The notes beneath the pieces were generated by a model. The model saw only the letters and a program-made list of their open reading frames with translations, was not told the DNA's origin and did not search any database. A program made the translations under genes and the position numbers. A DNA stretch of 64,000 bases from Maricaulis sp. (GTDB lineage: Bacteria > Pseudomonadota > Alphaproteobacteria > Caulobacterales > Maricaulaceae), in the NCBI RefSeq assembly GCF_015665295.1, contig NZ_JADFAJ010000012.1:117016-181015 (forward strand), read 5' to 3'. The first letter of the stretch is position 1. Each line of letters starts with the position of its first letter. Shown here one piece after another: positions 28,405 through 37,742 of this stretch.

Positions 28405-29642
28405 CTGCGATCCGGCTTGATCCAGCGGATCATGGCTGGATGACCGCACCGGCCACGTTGAAGGTGATGGCGGCTCTTGAGGCAGCCCGGCCGGGCTGCG
28501 CGCGTTTTGTCGGTGGCTGCGTCCGCAATGCCCTCATGGGAAAGCCGGTCGCGGATATCGACATCGCCACCCGGCTCGACCCGGACGCGGTGATCGCTGC
28601 CGCCAGGGCCGCGGGCCTCAAACCGGTACCGACCGGCAAGGCGCACGGCACGATCACGGTGATTGCCGATGGCGACGTGTTCGAGGTGACGAGCCTGCGC
28701 CGCGATGTGGCGACCGATGGGCGCCGCGCCGTGGTTGCCTTCACCCAGGACTGGGCCGAGGACGCGCAACGTCGCGATTTCCGCCTCAATGCACTTTACG
28801 CCGATGCCGATGGCGTGATTTACGACCCGACCGGTGGCCTTGATGACCTCGCCGAACGGCGTTTCGTTTTCGTGGGCGATGCCGAGACCCGCATCCGGGA
28901 AGACTATCTTCGTATCCTGCGTCTGTTCCGCTTCGAAGCCTGGTACGGGCGGGGCCGGATTGATCCGGCAGCCCTGGCTGCCGTCGAAAAACTGCGTGGC
29001 GGCCTGCATAAATTATCCGCCGAACGGGTCTGGGCCGAGCTCAAGAAACTCCTGTCCGCGCCTGATCCGCGGGCGGTCATCGAGGTGATGCGGGATTTCG
29101 GCCTGCTGGATTTGATGCTCGGAGTGAACGGATCATTAAGAGTCCTGAGCGGTATCATTGCACAAGATGTAGAATACGGATTAGCGCCCGATTCGTTGCT
29201 TCGATTTGTGGCGCTCGCCGATGGCGGACCGGAAAGGATCAGGACCATGGCAGCCAAGTTGAAAATGTCGAACGCAGAAGCTCGCCGGCTCGAGGGCGCG
29301 GTCAATCCCGCAGCCCGCGACGATGTCCGCAAGGCCTGGTCAGACAGCGCCGCCGCGGAACGTGCCATCATGACTCTCGGCGCCCGCGCCTTTGAGGACC
29401 AGGTCCGGCTCGAGGCCGCTGGCGAAGTGGCTCCGCCGCCGCGCGACTGGACTCTGCTGGCGCAGTTCGCCCGCGAATGGAAAGAGCCGGAGTTTCCGGT
29501 CAAGGGTGGCGATCTCATCCTCTTGGGCTATGAGCCCGGCCCGATGCTCGGTGACGCGCTGGACGAACTCAAGGCGCTCTGGATCGCCGATCGCTTCGAG
29601 CCGACCAGGGACGAGCTGATCGCCCGGCTGAAAAAGCACTAG
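28401..29642 (+). CDS. cca: CCA tRNA nucleotidyltransferase
   Basis: A 413-residue class II enzyme that adds or repairs the CCA end of tRNA. It has the signature GGCVRNALMG (38-47), the metal-binding DIDIA (Asp52, Asp54), RRDFRLNALY and the template residues in REDYLRILRLFRFEA. There is no HD domain visible, as in other alphaproteobacterial members. It is coupled with the DUF6111 gene and ends at a strong terminator. Confidence 0.94.
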   Translation: MTAIRLDPADHGWMTAPATLKVMAALEAARPGCARFVGGCVRNALMGKPVADIDIATRLDPDAVIAAARAAGLKPVPTGKAHGTITVIADGDVFEVTSLRRDVATDGRRAVVAFTQDWAEDAQRRDFRLNALYADADGVIYDPTGGLDDLAERRFVFVGDAETRIREDYLRILRLFRFEAWYGRGRIDPAALAAVEKLRGGLHKLSAERVWAELKKLLSAPDPRAVIEVMRDFGLLDLMLGVNGSLRVLSGIIAQDVEYGLAPDSLLRFVALADGGPERIRTMAAKLKMSNAEARRLEGAVNPAARDDVRKAWSDSAAAERAIMTLGARAFEDQVRLEAAGEVAPPPRDWTLLAQFAREWKEPEFPVKGGDLILLGYEPGPMLGDALDELKALWIADRFEPTRDELIARLKKH

Positions 29643-29665
29643 GCGTCACTTTCCGAATGAATTTG

Positions 29666-29697
29666 AAAAGCCCCGGTCGCAAGGACGGGGCTTTTTC
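29666..29697 (+). terminator. Rho-independent terminator of the cca operon
   Basis: An AAAAGCCCCG/CGGGGCTTTT stem ends in a T-tract 24 bp after the cca stop codon. Its symmetry could also allow reverse-strand use. Confidence 0.85.
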
Positions 29698-29782
29698 GTG
29701 GCCGTTTGGGACTGGTTGCGTGCATGTGATGGCGGCGCGTGCTTGGCTTGCCGGACTTGATCGCAATTCGAAGGTGCCGCTC

Positions 29783-29995
29783 ATGACCAACGCCCGTGGA
29801 ACACCAACGATTCCCTGTCCGGAATGCGGTACCGGGATCACCATCGACGTGCAGGCCATGCTGCTGGGCCAGTCTTTCGAATGCCCGCAGTGCCGGGTGA
29901 CAATCGCGCTGGCCGATCAGTCGGGCCACGAGGTGGAAGCGGCGATGGAGCGCTTTGAGGCGCTCCGCCAGTCCGGCTCGGGCGATCCGTCCTAG
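29783..29995 (+). CDS. Small zinc-ribbon protein
   Basis: A 70-residue protein from ATG 29783, preceded by GAAGGTG. Two CxxC knuckles (CPECGTG at about 13-16 and CPQCRV at about 35-38) surround the sequence ITIDVQAMLLGQSFEC, giving a typical zinc ribbon. It ends with a short amphipathic helix EAAMERFEALRQ. It may bind a nucleic acid or protein partner, and I cannot name one. Confidence 0.72.
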   Translation: MTNARGTPTIPCPECGTGITIDVQAMLLGQSFECPQCRVTIALADQSGHEVEAAMERFEALRQSGSGDPS

Positions 29996-30023
29996 CCGGA
30001 TCGACCCCGCCAGCCGGTCGCCG

Positions 30024-30734
30024 TCAGATATCCAGGTTGAGATACATGGCCGTGAAGGCGAGGCTGTCGACCACGCCGTGGGCGATGATATTGGGCCAGA
30101 GATTGCGCTTGTTGACGAGATAGAGCGTGCCGAGGGCCAGGCCGATCAGGCCGGTGACGATCAGGCCGCGAATGCCCTGGTAATAGGCGTGGGCGATGCC
30201 GAAGATAAGCGCCGGGACGAGAATGGCGACAAGGCTCGCCCAGCGGGCATCGGGCAGCAGCTTGCCGATCCGGTCGATCAGATAGCCGCGAAAGAAGATC
30301 TCCTCGCCGAAGGCGGCGCTGGTCCAGCCGATCGCCATCCACATCAGATAGACCGGCAGATTGCCCTCGATATTGCCCCACCGGGCCTCCACCCCGTCCT
30401 GGGTGCCTTCGGTCGACCAGAAGCCCAGCGCGTCGCCGGCGAGGGCGGTGCCGGCGCCGATGGCGAGAATGGCGGCGACGCCGAGCAAGGCCTGGGGCAG
30501 GATGAGCGGTATGGACCACCAGCGCGTCAGCCGGCGCAGGCCGAAGCTCGACCAGCTTTCCCGGTGACGGATCGTGAAACCGGCGATGGTCGCGAGGGTG
30601 AAGGCCAGCGAAATCGGGCCGGCAAAGCGCCAGGCAATCTGGTCGAAAACGAGTTTGGTGACCACCAGAACCGCCATCACAATGGCAAGCTCGATGATCA
30701 GGCCGGGCGCGCGCCGGAGCGGTGTATCGGTCAT
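30024..30734 (-). CDS. CPBP-family intramembrane metalloprotease
   Basis: A 236-residue membrane protein with six to eight helices. The CPBP (Abi) motifs are present: EEIFFRGYL (about 143-151), FGIAHAYYQG (His) and NIIAHGVVD (His), which form the Glu/His active site in the membrane. Family members process prenylated CAAX proteins or bacteriocin-related peptides in other organisms; the bacterial substrate is normally unknown. The AraC-type regulator lies just upstream in the same direction. Confidence 0.88.
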   Translation of the reverse strand: MTDTPLRRAPGLIIELAIVMAVLVVTKLVFDQIAWRFAGPISLAFTLATIAGFTIRHRESWSSFGLRRLTRWWSIPLILPQALLGVAAILAIGAGTALAGDALGFWSTEGTQDGVEARWGNIEGNLPVYLMWMAIGWTSAAFGEEIFFRGYLIDRIGKLLPDARWASLVAILVPALIFGIAHAYYQGIRGLIVTGLIGLALGTLYLVNKRNLWPNIIAHGVVDSLAFTAMYLNLDI

Positions 30735-30791
30735 GCAGATGTCCTCACAAATGAACCGCGAGCGCGGTCAGTCGAGGACAGGGTGAAGCCG

Positions 30792-31580
30792 TCAGGCAGC
30801 CCGGTCTTGAACGATTGTGCGGGCATAGCGGGCGGGCGAAATCCCGTGCGCCGCCTTGAAATGCCGGCTCATATGCGCCTGGTCGGCAAAGCCGGCGGCG
30901 CTCGCCAGCTCGGCCAGTGGCTGGCGGCGGATGAGGCCGTCGCGGACCACGTCCAGACGGCGCTGGGTGAGGTAGCGGGCCGGGCTGGTGCCGCGCAGGG
31001 CCCGAAAATCCCGGCAAAGCTGCCAGCGGTCCTGGCCGGTTGCGGCTTCCAGCTCGGCCAGCGAGATCCCGTTCTCCACGCGATCGCGGATCATCCGGCT
31101 GGCCGTATCAATGATGGCTTCGGTCACCGGCGTGACCGGAGCCGGCGCATCGCACACCGTGTCCAGCGCCTGGGCGAGGTCGATCAGCGTATTCTCACGG
31201 TCCAGCTCCGAGGCGTCGGCCGCCAGCCCGAAGGCGCGGCGAACAGCCTGGATGAGGTTCCGGTCCTGTGACACGCCCCTCGCCAGAAAGGGCAGGCCGC
31301 GGCCCGGGCGATGGCGGGCCAGCACTTCCGGCAGAACGGTGAGACCCGCATAGCCAAAGCCGCCTTCTGTGCCGGGACGTCCGTCATGCAGTTCGTCAGG
31401 ATGCAACACCACCACCGCACCCGGCCGGGACATCCGCGTGGCGCCACGATAGTCAAACGCCTGCACCCCGCGCGTGGTCAGCGCAAACGTGTAGGTGTCA
31501 TGGCGATGCGGCGAAAAGGCGGTATCCACCAGATCGGCACTGAAGCGCTGAATGGGGAGCGGGCTAGTCGTCGGGGGCAT
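30792..31580 (-). CDS. AraC-family regulator with cupin-type sensor domain
   Basis: A 262-residue protein starting at ATG 31580; the frame is open much further, to 32456, but that part lies antisense to another gene. Residues 15-95 form an AraC-binding cupin (SPHRHDTYTFALTTRG, the HPDELHDG strand). Residues about 165-260 form the two helix-turn-helix units, with ISLAELEAATGQDRWQL and LAELASAAGFADQAHMSRHFK. It precedes the CPBP protease by 57 bp and may control it or another operon. Confidence 0.88.
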   Translation of the reverse strand: MPPTTSPLPIQRFSADLVDTAFSPHRHDTYTFALTTRGVQAFDYRGATRMSRPGAVVVLHPDELHDGRPGTEGGFGYAGLTVLPEVLARHRPGRGLPFLARGVSQDRNLIQAVRRAFGLAADASELDRENTLIDLAQALDTVCDAPAPVTPVTEAIIDTASRMIRDRVENGISLAELEAATGQDRWQLCRDFRALRGTSPARYLTQRRLDVVRDGLIRRQPLAELASAAGFADQAHMSRHFKAAHGISPARYARTIVQDRAA

Positions 31581-31754
31581 GCGGTTTCCAGGTTCGGCCA
31601 GGCTTGAAAGATGCAGGCCAGACCGCAATTGGATGCGCGAGCAGCGCCGGCGATCTTTCGGAGCACAATTTCGTTTGCCAGCTGGTGGGGGTGGTTCGAT
31701 AGTCCGGACACGGCCCGGACGAGTACGGGAAGCAAGTGAGTGAAGGGGAAGGCG

Positions 31755-32522
31755 ATGCGGGTGACGGCAGCGGTCCGGATCACGCTGTGGCGGCAAATCG
31801 CGAGCGGGATCGTCCTTGCGGCGATTGCGGGCTCGGTGACACCGGGTCTTGCTGCCCAGAATGTCATCCGCACCAGCCAGCCCCCGGCCGCCGAGGCCCA
31901 AGAACCGGACCGACCGGTCGGCGATGCACCGGTTCAGCTGCCGGCCCAGCCGACCGCCCAGCCAACGCCCCAGCCCGTGGTCCCGCGCCCGGCCATGCCC
32001 GCAGTCCTGCCGACGCAGCGCGTTTACCTGGCGGCCAATGACGGTGTGGGCAGGCTGCGACCGCCGGAACCTGTCCGGACGCGGCATATCGAGATCCCGG
32101 CTTTCTCCGGTGCTGCCATCGCGCAGTCGGGCTGGACCTATCTCGAGTGCACCGCCGACGTCACCGAGCGCCGCCCCGACGGCACGGAAGGCACCGTCAC
32201 CACTGTGACGAGCTTCCGTTTCAACGCCGAGCGTGCCGAACGGCTTGATCCGGCGACGAACGCCTGGATTCATGACTGCGTCGAGGGCGACGGCTATTCC
32301 TGTGTCAACGAGACCGTGTCGGACAGCGAGGTGCGTTGCACCCGTGCCGGCACGAATGCGGGCGGGGGCGAGCTCTATTTCGATCGCTCCATCTACCGCG
32401 AAACCGGCCGCTATACCGTGCAGGATTTCGCCTATGATAAGAATGGCGCCGCCCACAGCTGGCGTGCGGACCGGGAATGCGTGACCGGCCGGGATCCGGC
32501 CGGTTTTGGCGCGCAGGAATGA
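31755..32522 (+). CDS. Secreted protein, paralogue of the next gene
   Basis: A 255-residue protein from ATG 31755, behind GGGGAAGG. A signal peptide (about residues 1-34, ends at GLAAQ) is followed by a long Pro/Ala/Gln-rich linker (about 40-85). A C-terminal beta-rich domain holds six cysteines (YLECTADV, DCVEGDGYSC and others), probably disulfide-bonded. The domain begins GWTYLECTADVTERR and shares the GWT-x-L-x-C start, FRF strand and C-pattern with the downstream protein. It is probably periplasmic or surface-exposed; function unknown. Confidence 0.7.
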   Translation: MRVTAAVRITLWRQIASGIVLAAIAGSVTPGLAAQNVIRTSQPPAAEAQEPDRPVGDAPVQLPAQPTAQPTPQPVVPRPAMPAVLPTQRVYLAANDGVGRLRPPEPVRTRHIEIPAFSGAAIAQSGWTYLECTADVTERRPDGTEGTVTTVTSFRFNAERAERLDPATNAWIHDCVEGDGYSCVNETVSDSEVRCTRAGTNAGGGELYFDRSIYRETGRYTVQDFAYDKNGAAHSWRADRECVTGRDPAGFGAQE

Positions 32523-32533
32523 GGAAGATGGAC

Positions 32534-33058
32534 ATGAAATCGATCATTATTGCCGGTCTAGCTGCCGGCGCGACCGGGCTCGCCCTCTCCGATTCAGCGA
32601 TGGCGCAGGACGGCTGGACGGTCCTCGACTGCACCATGGAGACGACAGCCTACGTGCTCCGCGACGAGACCCGCGAGGTGGCGCAGCCGGGCACGCAGCA
32701 GATCCGGTTCCGGGTCAGCGCGTCCGGCTTCGAGCGCTACAGTCCGGAAAACGCCCGGTGGGAATCGTTGTGCGCGGCATTGTTCGATTCCATTTCGCCG
32801 CGATGCGATTTCGAGCCGGGCAGAGTGTCGAGCGACTTTGAGCTTCCCTTGGGGGGCGCCGAGGTCAGCATGGGCTTGCCGCAGATGCGCTATCCACCGC
32901 CGGCCTGGACAGAGCGGACGTCGATCGATCTGCGCTCGGGCGCGCTCGCATACTTTCGCAGGAATGTGGAGACCATCGAGTGGGTGGATGTGAGGCATGT
33001 TGTCACCCAGACTGAGATTAGAGGCGGTGGCGCCTGCACCGTGCAGGCCGGCCCGTAG
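32534..33058 (+). CDS. Secreted protein, paralogue of the preceding gene
   Basis: A 174-residue protein; ATG 32534 follows AGGAAG by six bases (ATG 32528 lies too close to it). Signal peptide MKSIIIAGLAAGATGLALS..., cleaved near AMA-Q at about 25. The mature domain starts GWTVLDCTMETT and has an IRFRVSASGFERYSPENARW segment corresponding to FRFNAERAERLDPATNAW of the upstream paralogue. The two genes are 11 bp apart, so they form one operon of related domains. The shorter protein lacks the Pro-rich linker. Confidence 0.7.
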   Translation: MKSIIIAGLAAGATGLALSDSAMAQDGWTVLDCTMETTAYVLRDETREVAQPGTQQIRFRVSASGFERYSPENARWESLCAALFDSISPRCDFEPGRVSSDFELPLGGAEVSMGLPQMRYPPPAWTERTSIDLRSGALAYFRRNVETIEWVDVRHVVTQTEIRGGGACTVQAGP

Positions 33059-33227
33059 ACGCCATGAGCCGTGCCGGTTCGGGCGATTCCGCGACGAACC
33101 TTGGCGCCGGCAGGTCTTCGGCGAGGAATGTGTTGATCAGCGTCGGCTGTGCGGCCCCGGCCTCGGCGGCGGAAGGTCAAGCTGGCGAGGTCCGCCGGAA
33201 CACCGTCCAGCGTGAGGCAGGATTCGC

Positions 33228-34127
33228 CTACGGCCACTTCGCTTCCGGCGGCATGGAGGAGAGGATCGACTTCACATTGCCGCCGGTCTCGAGGCCGAAC
33301 TTGGTGCCGCGGTCGTGCAGCAGGTTGAATTCGGCATAGCGGCCGCGGCGGATCAGCTGTTCCTCGCGGTCCTCTGCCGTCCAGCTCTCGCCCATGCGGC
33401 GGCGGACGATCTGCGGATAGATGTCGAGAAAGGCGAGGCCGACATCGCGGGTGAAGGCGAAATCGGCGTCCCAGTCGCCGCTATTGTGGCGGTCATAGAA
33501 AATCCCGCCAATGCCGCGCGGCTCGTCGCGGTGGGGCAGGTAGAAATACTCGTCACACCATTTCTTGAAACGGGTGTGGAAGTCATCGCCATGCTTGTCG
33601 CAGGCGGCCTGACAGGCGGCGTGGAAGTCGATCGCGTCGGGATGGTCCTGGGTGCGGGCGCGGTCGAGCACCGGGGTCAGGTCCATGCCGCCGCCGAACC
33701 ACCACTCGGTGGTGGTGATGAAGCGGGTATTCATGTGCACGGCCGGAACCTTGGGTGACCACATGTGGGCGATCAGCGAGATGCCGGTGGCGTAAAAGCG
33801 CGGATCCTCGGCGGCGCCGGGGATCTGCTTGCGGAATTGTTCGGAGAACTCACCCTTCACGGCCGAGACATGCACACCGACCTTCTCGAACAGGCGGCCG
33901 CGCATGATCGCCATCGTGCCGCCGCCCTCGTCTTTCGACCCGTCACCGCGGCGCCACTCCTCGCGCTCGAATGTGCCGGGCGCAGCCGGATAGAGGGCGT
34001 CCGGCGCCTCGCGCTCAAGCGCTTCGAATTCGGCGCAGATCCGGTCCCGCAATTCCTCGAACCAGGCCTTGGTCGATTCGCGCTGGATGTCGGAGGCTGC
34101 GGCGGCGGGGGAGGGTGTGTTGGTCAT
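33228..34127 (-). CDS. hemF: Oxygen-dependent coproporphyrinogen-III oxidase
   Basis: A 299-residue cytoplasmic enzyme of haem biosynthesis that oxidatively decarboxylates coproporphyrinogen III. Conserved segments are [49 protein letters not shown] and [16 protein letters not shown]. The start is ATG 34127; the frame runs to 34202 without a better start. HemF needs O2, in keeping with the aerobic gene set (bc1, haemoglobin). The cytochrome bc1 operon that uses haem starts 790 bp away on the other strand. Confidence 0.95.
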   Translation of the reverse strand: MTNTPSPAAAASDIQRESTKAWFEELRDRICAEFEALEREAPDALYPAAPGTFEREEWRRGDGSKDEGGGTMAIMRGRLFEKVGVHVSAVKGEFSEQFRKQIPGAAEDPRFYATGISLIAHMWSPKVPAVHMNTRFITTTEWWFGGGMDLTPVLDRARTQDHPDAIDFHAACQAACDKHGDDFHTRFKKWCDEYFYLPHRDEPRGIGGIFYDRHNSGDWDADFAFTRDVGLAFLDIYPQIVRRRMGESWTAEDREEQLIRRGRYAEFNLLHDRGTKFGLETGGNVKSILSSMPPEAKWP

Positions 34128-34187
34128 GCCGCGATGTTTAGCGCCTTGGCGGATGAGGGCAAGCGCGCGGGTGTACGTCGGGGCGGA

Positions 34188-34234
34188 GGGGGACAGATAC
34201 AATTAACGTGGCGCGTTAATTGTACCTGTCTCCC
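34188..34234. repeat. Near-perfect palindrome upstream of hemF
   Basis: Arms at 34192-34208 and 34214-34230 pair in 16 of 17 positions (core ACAATTAACG/CGTTAATTGT) around a five-base loop. An outer GGG/CCC extends it by three more pairs. It is markedly AT-rich compared with its surroundings. It lies between the trmL stop and the hemF start, so it could be an operator for hemF, a transcript-end structure for trmL, or a copy of a dispersed palindromic repeat. Confidence 0.8.
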
Positions 34235-34275
34235 GCTTGGGTGCGTCTTCACCCTGGTGGGGAAGAAAGGGGAGG

Positions 34276-34728
34276 CTACCCCAATCCCAGCTGCCGGCTG
34301 GCCTCGGCCAGGGCGATTCCCGCCGAAACGGTCACATTCAGCGAGCGCATCCCGTCGCGAATCGGAATCCGGACGCGACATTCCGCCGCGTCATGGACAT
34401 CGCCTGGAACCCCGGCACTTTCGCGCCCGAACAACAGTCGATCATCGGCGGCGAATGAAAAATTCCACAGGTCTTCCGCGCTCTTGGTGGTGAACAGGAC
34501 GAGGCGTCCGACTGCCGCCTGCGGACTTGCCTGATAGGCGGTCCACGAGGCATGGCGCACTGGCGATATTGCTGCCTGATAGTCCATGGCCGCTCGCCTG
34601 ATTCCCTTGTCTGTCAGGGGAAAGGCGCAGGGTTCAATGATGTCGAGTTCCGCCCCGAAACAGGCGGCGACCCGCATCGCTGCCCCAAGGTTTTGCGGAA
34701 TATCCGGTTGAAAAAATACGATCCGCAT
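34276..34728 (-). CDS. trmL: tRNA (cytidine/uridine-34-2'-O)-methyltransferase
   Basis: A 150-residue SPOUT-fold methyltransferase for the wobble base of tRNA-Leu. Motifs are FFQPDIPQNLGAAMR at the N-terminus, LLFGRESAGVP and the C-terminal knot SLNVTVSAGIALAEA. The start ATG 34728 gives the normal family length; the frame extends further to 34845 but without support. It diverges from petA. Confidence 0.93.
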   Translation of the reverse strand: MRIVFFQPDIPQNLGAAMRVAACFGAELDIIEPCAFPLTDKGIRRAAMDYQAAISPVRHASWTAYQASPQAAVGRLVLFTTKSAEDLWNFSFAADDRLLFGRESAGVPGDVHDAAECRVRIPIRDGMRSLNVTVSAGIALAEASRQLGLG

Positions 34729-34916
34729 TCTAAGCCGCGCTGAGACTGGACCCAACTGTCTGCATGCGGCATTGCGCCACCTACTGGTCAGTGCGTCCGG
34801 GAGTAGTTTATACCGCGTCAAACCCCGCGTGTGCGGGCACGTCAAGTGTGACGTGGTTTTTCTGGGGCAGGGCCCGCATCCCGCGGTCCCGTTTAGATAA
34901 GAGAAGAGGTCGGCTC

Positions 34917-35540
34917 GTGACGGAAGAGAACGGCGCGCCCGGCGGACACGGTCAGGAACCGTCCCGCCGCGACTTCATCTATATCGCTGCTGGCGGTGCG
35001 GCCGCTGTTGGCGGCGGTCTCGTAGCCTGGCCATTCATCGACCAGATGAACCCCGCAGCGGATACGCTGGCGCTGGGGTCCATCCGTGTTGATGTGTCCG
35101 TGGTCCAGGTGGGGTCGGAAATCACCGTCATGTGGCGCGGTGGTCCGGTCTTCATCCGTCACCGCACGGACGCTGAAATTGCCGAGGCCCGCGAGGTTGC
35201 GCTGAATGCGCTGCCGGACGAGGACGCCCGCAATGACAATCTGCCGGCCGGAACGCCGGGCACCGACGCCAACCGCGTCCTGCGCCCGGAATTCCTGATC
35301 GTGAAGGGCAATTGCACCCACCTCGGCTGTGTGCCGCTGGGCCTGGGCGCCAATACCGGCGATTATGATGGCTGGTACTGCCCCTGCCACGGGTCGCATT
35401 ACGACACCTCGGCGCGCATCCGTCGTGGTCCGGCACCGGAAAACCTGCCGGTTCCCGACTATTATTTCGAGACCGAGACGACCGTGAAGATCGGTCTGTC
35501 GCCTGAGGAAGCGTCTAACTCCGGGTGGGCTGTATCATGA
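34917..35540 (+). CDS. petA: Ubiquinol-cytochrome c reductase Rieske iron-sulfur subunit
   Basis: A 207-residue protein started at GTG 34917 behind AGAGG. A twin-arginine export signal SRRDF (Arg17-Arg18) and one membrane anchor precede the Rieske domain. The [2Fe-2S] ligands are in CTHLGC and CPCHGSHY. It passes electrons from ubiquinol to cytochrome c1. It is the first gene of the bc1 operon, with an ATGA overlap to petB. Confidence 0.96.
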   Translation: MTEENGAPGGHGQEPSRRDFIYIAAGGAAAVGGGLVAWPFIDQMNPAADTLALGSIRVDVSVVQVGSEITVMWRGGPVFIRHRTDAEIAEAREVALNALPDEDARNDNLPAGTPGTDANRVLRPEFLIVKGNCTHLGCVPLGLGANTGDYDGWYCPCHGSHYDTSARIRRGPAPENLPVPDYYFETETTVKIGLSPEEASNSGWAVS

Positions 35541-36823
35541 GCGGACCTTCGACCTACAAGCCGGGAAGCGGCGTCGAGAAATGGCTCGATGACCGTCTCC
35601 CGATCATCCGCCTCGGCTATGACAGCTTTGTCGACTTCCCGACGCCGCGGAACCTGAACTACTGGTGGACTTTCGGCGGCATCCTGGCCGTCTTCCTGAT
35701 GATCCAGATCCTGTCCGGCATCGTGCTGGCCATGCACTATGTGGCGCACGAGGATTATGCCTTCGACAGCGTCCAGCGGATCACCCGCGACGTGCCGTTC
35801 GGCTGGCTGATCCAGTCGATGCACGCCAATGGCGCCAGCTTCTTCTTCGTGGCGGTCTATCTGCACATGTTCCGCGGTCTCTATTACGGCTCCTACAAGG
35901 CGCCGCGCGAGATCCTGTGGATCCTCGGTGTCGTGATCTACCTCCTGATGATGGCGACCGGCTTCATGGGCTATGTGCTGCCTTGGGGACAGATGTCCTA
36001 CTGGGGCGCGATGGTGATCACCAACCTGATCGGCGCGCTGCCCTTCGTGGGCGATGCGATCCGCGAATGGCTGTGGGGCGGCTTCTCGGTCGGCCAGGCC
36101 ACGCTGAACCGCTTCTTCTCCCTGCACTACCTGCTGCCTTTCGTGATCGCCGCCGTTGTCGGTCTTCACATCTGGGCGCTGCACGTGCCGGGCAATGGCA
36201 ATCCGGTCGGTCTCGATGTCCGCAAGGGCGATGCCGGCAAGAAGGACACGCTGCCCTTCCACCCGTACTACACGGTGAAGGACGGCTTCGCGATCATCGT
36301 CTATCTGATGATCTTCGCGGTCTTCGTCTTCTTCCTGCCGACCGTGCTGGGCCATGCCGACAACTATATCGAGGCGAACCCGCTCTCGACGCCGGCCCAC
36401 ATCGTTCCGGAATGGTATTACCTGCCTTTCTACGCGATCCTGCGTGCCATCACCTTCGACATCGGTCCGATCGACGCCAAGCTGGGCGGCGTGCTGGCCA
36501 TGTTCGGCGCCATCGGCATCCTGTTCGTCCTGCCCTGGCTGGACACGTCCAAGGTCCGCTCGATGCGCTACCGGCCGCTGACGCGCTGGTTCTTCATCTT
36601 CTTCGTGGTGGCAGCACTCGGCCTCGGCTGGTGCGGTGCCGTGAACCCGGATGATTACGTGATGGGGATAACGGGCTTCAAATTCCTCTATCTCGGCCAG
36701 TTCCTGACCTTCTACTACTTCGCCTACTTCATCGTCGTCCTGCCGGTGTTGGGCATTATCGAAAAACCCAAGGAGCGTCCGGCCTCGATCGAAGCCGCGG
36801 TTCTTGGCACGGACAAGGCCTGA
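35537..36823 (+). CDS. petB: Cytochrome b subunit of the bc1 complex
   Basis: A 428-residue protein with eight membrane helices. Haem-ligand histidines lie in the [12 protein letters not shown] and [10 protein letters not shown] / GLHIWALH segments. The Qo-site motif PEWYY is at about residue 291. It carries both b haems and the Qo and Qi sites. The start ATG 35537 overlaps the petA stop. Confidence 0.97.
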   Translation: MSGPSTYKPGSGVEKWLDDRLPIIRLGYDSFVDFPTPRNLNYWWTFGGILAVFLMIQILSGIVLAMHYVAHEDYAFDSVQRITRDVPFGWLIQSMHANGASFFFVAVYLHMFRGLYYGSYKAPREILWILGVVIYLLMMATGFMGYVLPWGQMSYWGAMVITNLIGALPFVGDAIREWLWGGFSVGQATLNRFFSLHYLLPFVIAAVVGLHIWALHVPGNGNPVGLDVRKGDAGKKDTLPFHPYYTVKDGFAIIVYLMIFAVFVFFLPTVLGHADNYIEANPLSTPAHIVPEWYYLPFYAILRAITFDIGPIDAKLGGVLAMFGAIGILFVLPWLDTSKVRSMRYRPLTRWFFIFFVVAALGLGWCGAVNPDDYVMGITGFKFLYLGQFLTFYYFAYFIVVLPVLGIIEKPKERPASIEAAVLGTDKA

Positions 36824-36837
36824 GGGGAGCGACGATC

Positions 36838-37647
36838 ATGAAGATGACCCGCATTTTCGCCGCCGCCATTGCGGCCCTGGGCTTCGCCGGCACGGCAGCC
36901 GCCTTCGAGGGCGAGCAGCACGCGCCGCACGAGCATCACTGGCATCATGACGGCCCGTTCGGCACCTATGACACCCAGGCGGTTCAGCGCGGCTACCAGG
37001 TCTACCAGGAAGTTTGCGCCTCCTGTCACTCGATGGACCTGATGCGTTTTCGCAATCTGGGTCAGCAGGGTGGCCCGTTCGCATCGGAAGAGTTTCCGAA
37101 TCCGAACGACAATCTGATCGTGATGCAGATCGCGGCTTCCTACACCCGCGTCTGGGATCAGGACGAGGTCAATGACGACGGTGATCCGGTCGAGCGCCCT
37201 GGCCTGCCGTCCGACGCCTTCCCGGCGCCCTTCGCCAACGAGCAGATGGCACGCGCCTCCAATGGCGGCGCCTATCCGCCGGACCTGTCCCTGATCGTCA
37301 AGGCGCGCAGCCATGGCGAGAACTACCTGTATTCGCTGCTGACCGGCTATGAGGAGGCTCCGGCCGACTCCCATCTGGCTCCGGGTCAGTATTACAACCC
37401 CTATTTCCCCGGTGGCGCCATCGCCATGGCACCGCCCTTGGCTGACGGCATCATCGAATATGCCGACGGCACGGAAGCAACGCTCGAGCAGATGGCGGAG
37501 GATGTCACCACCTTCCTCAGCTGGGCCGGGGATCCGCACATGGAGACGCGCAAGCAGATGGGTGTGATGGTTCTCATCTACCTGCTGATCTTCGCCATCC
37601 TGGTCTATCTGGCCTATCGCCAGGTCTGGGCCAATGTGAAGCACTAG
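36838..37647 (+). CDS. petC: Cytochrome c1 with a His-rich N-terminal segment
   Basis: A 269-residue protein with a signal peptide (about 1-22), the c-type haem motif CASCH (Cys60 to His64), the axial Met in the AIAMAPPL segment, and one C-terminal membrane anchor (MVLIYLLIFAILVYLAYR). It takes electrons from the Rieske subunit and passes them to a soluble cytochrome c. A feature I do not see in standard c1 is the sequence QHAPHEHHWHHDG (about residues 27-39) just after the signal peptide, with six His in 11 positions; it could bind metals. A terminator follows. Confidence 0.95.
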   Translation: MKMTRIFAAAIAALGFAGTAAAFEGEQHAPHEHHWHHDGPFGTYDTQAVQRGYQVYQEVCASCHSMDLMRFRNLGQQGGPFASEEFPNPNDNLIVMQIAASYTRVWDQDEVNDDGDPVERPGLPSDAFPAPFANEQMARASNGGAYPPDLSLIVKARSHGENYLYSLLTGYEEAPADSHLAPGQYYNPYFPGGAIAMAPPLADGIIEYADGTEATLEQMAEDVTTFLSWAGDPHMETRKQMGVMVLIYLLIFAILVYLAYRQVWANVKH

Positions 37648-37674
37648 GCTTCCGGCTCGCAAGACAAGATCACA

Positions 37675-37706
37675 AGGGCCGCAGACACTGTCTGCGGCCC
37701 TTTTTT
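37675..37706 (+). terminator. Rho-independent terminator of petABC
   Basis: A perfect 12-bp stem (AGGGCCGCAGAC with its complement) closes a three-base loop and is followed by a run of six T. It begins 28 bp after the petC stop. Confidence 0.93.
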
Positions 37707-37742
37707 GTTTCCCCCGCCTGGCGGGCTTCGAAAGGATGTGAC

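Noticed and set aside
31581-32456. N-terminal extension of the AraC regulator frame
   Set aside because: The extension lies antisense to a secreted protein gene with signal peptide and ribosome-binding site; the regulator has a proper start at 31580.
33064-33339. A 91-codon + strand frame after the second secreted paralogue
   Set aside because: It overlaps the hemF 3' end in the opposite direction and its product has no features.
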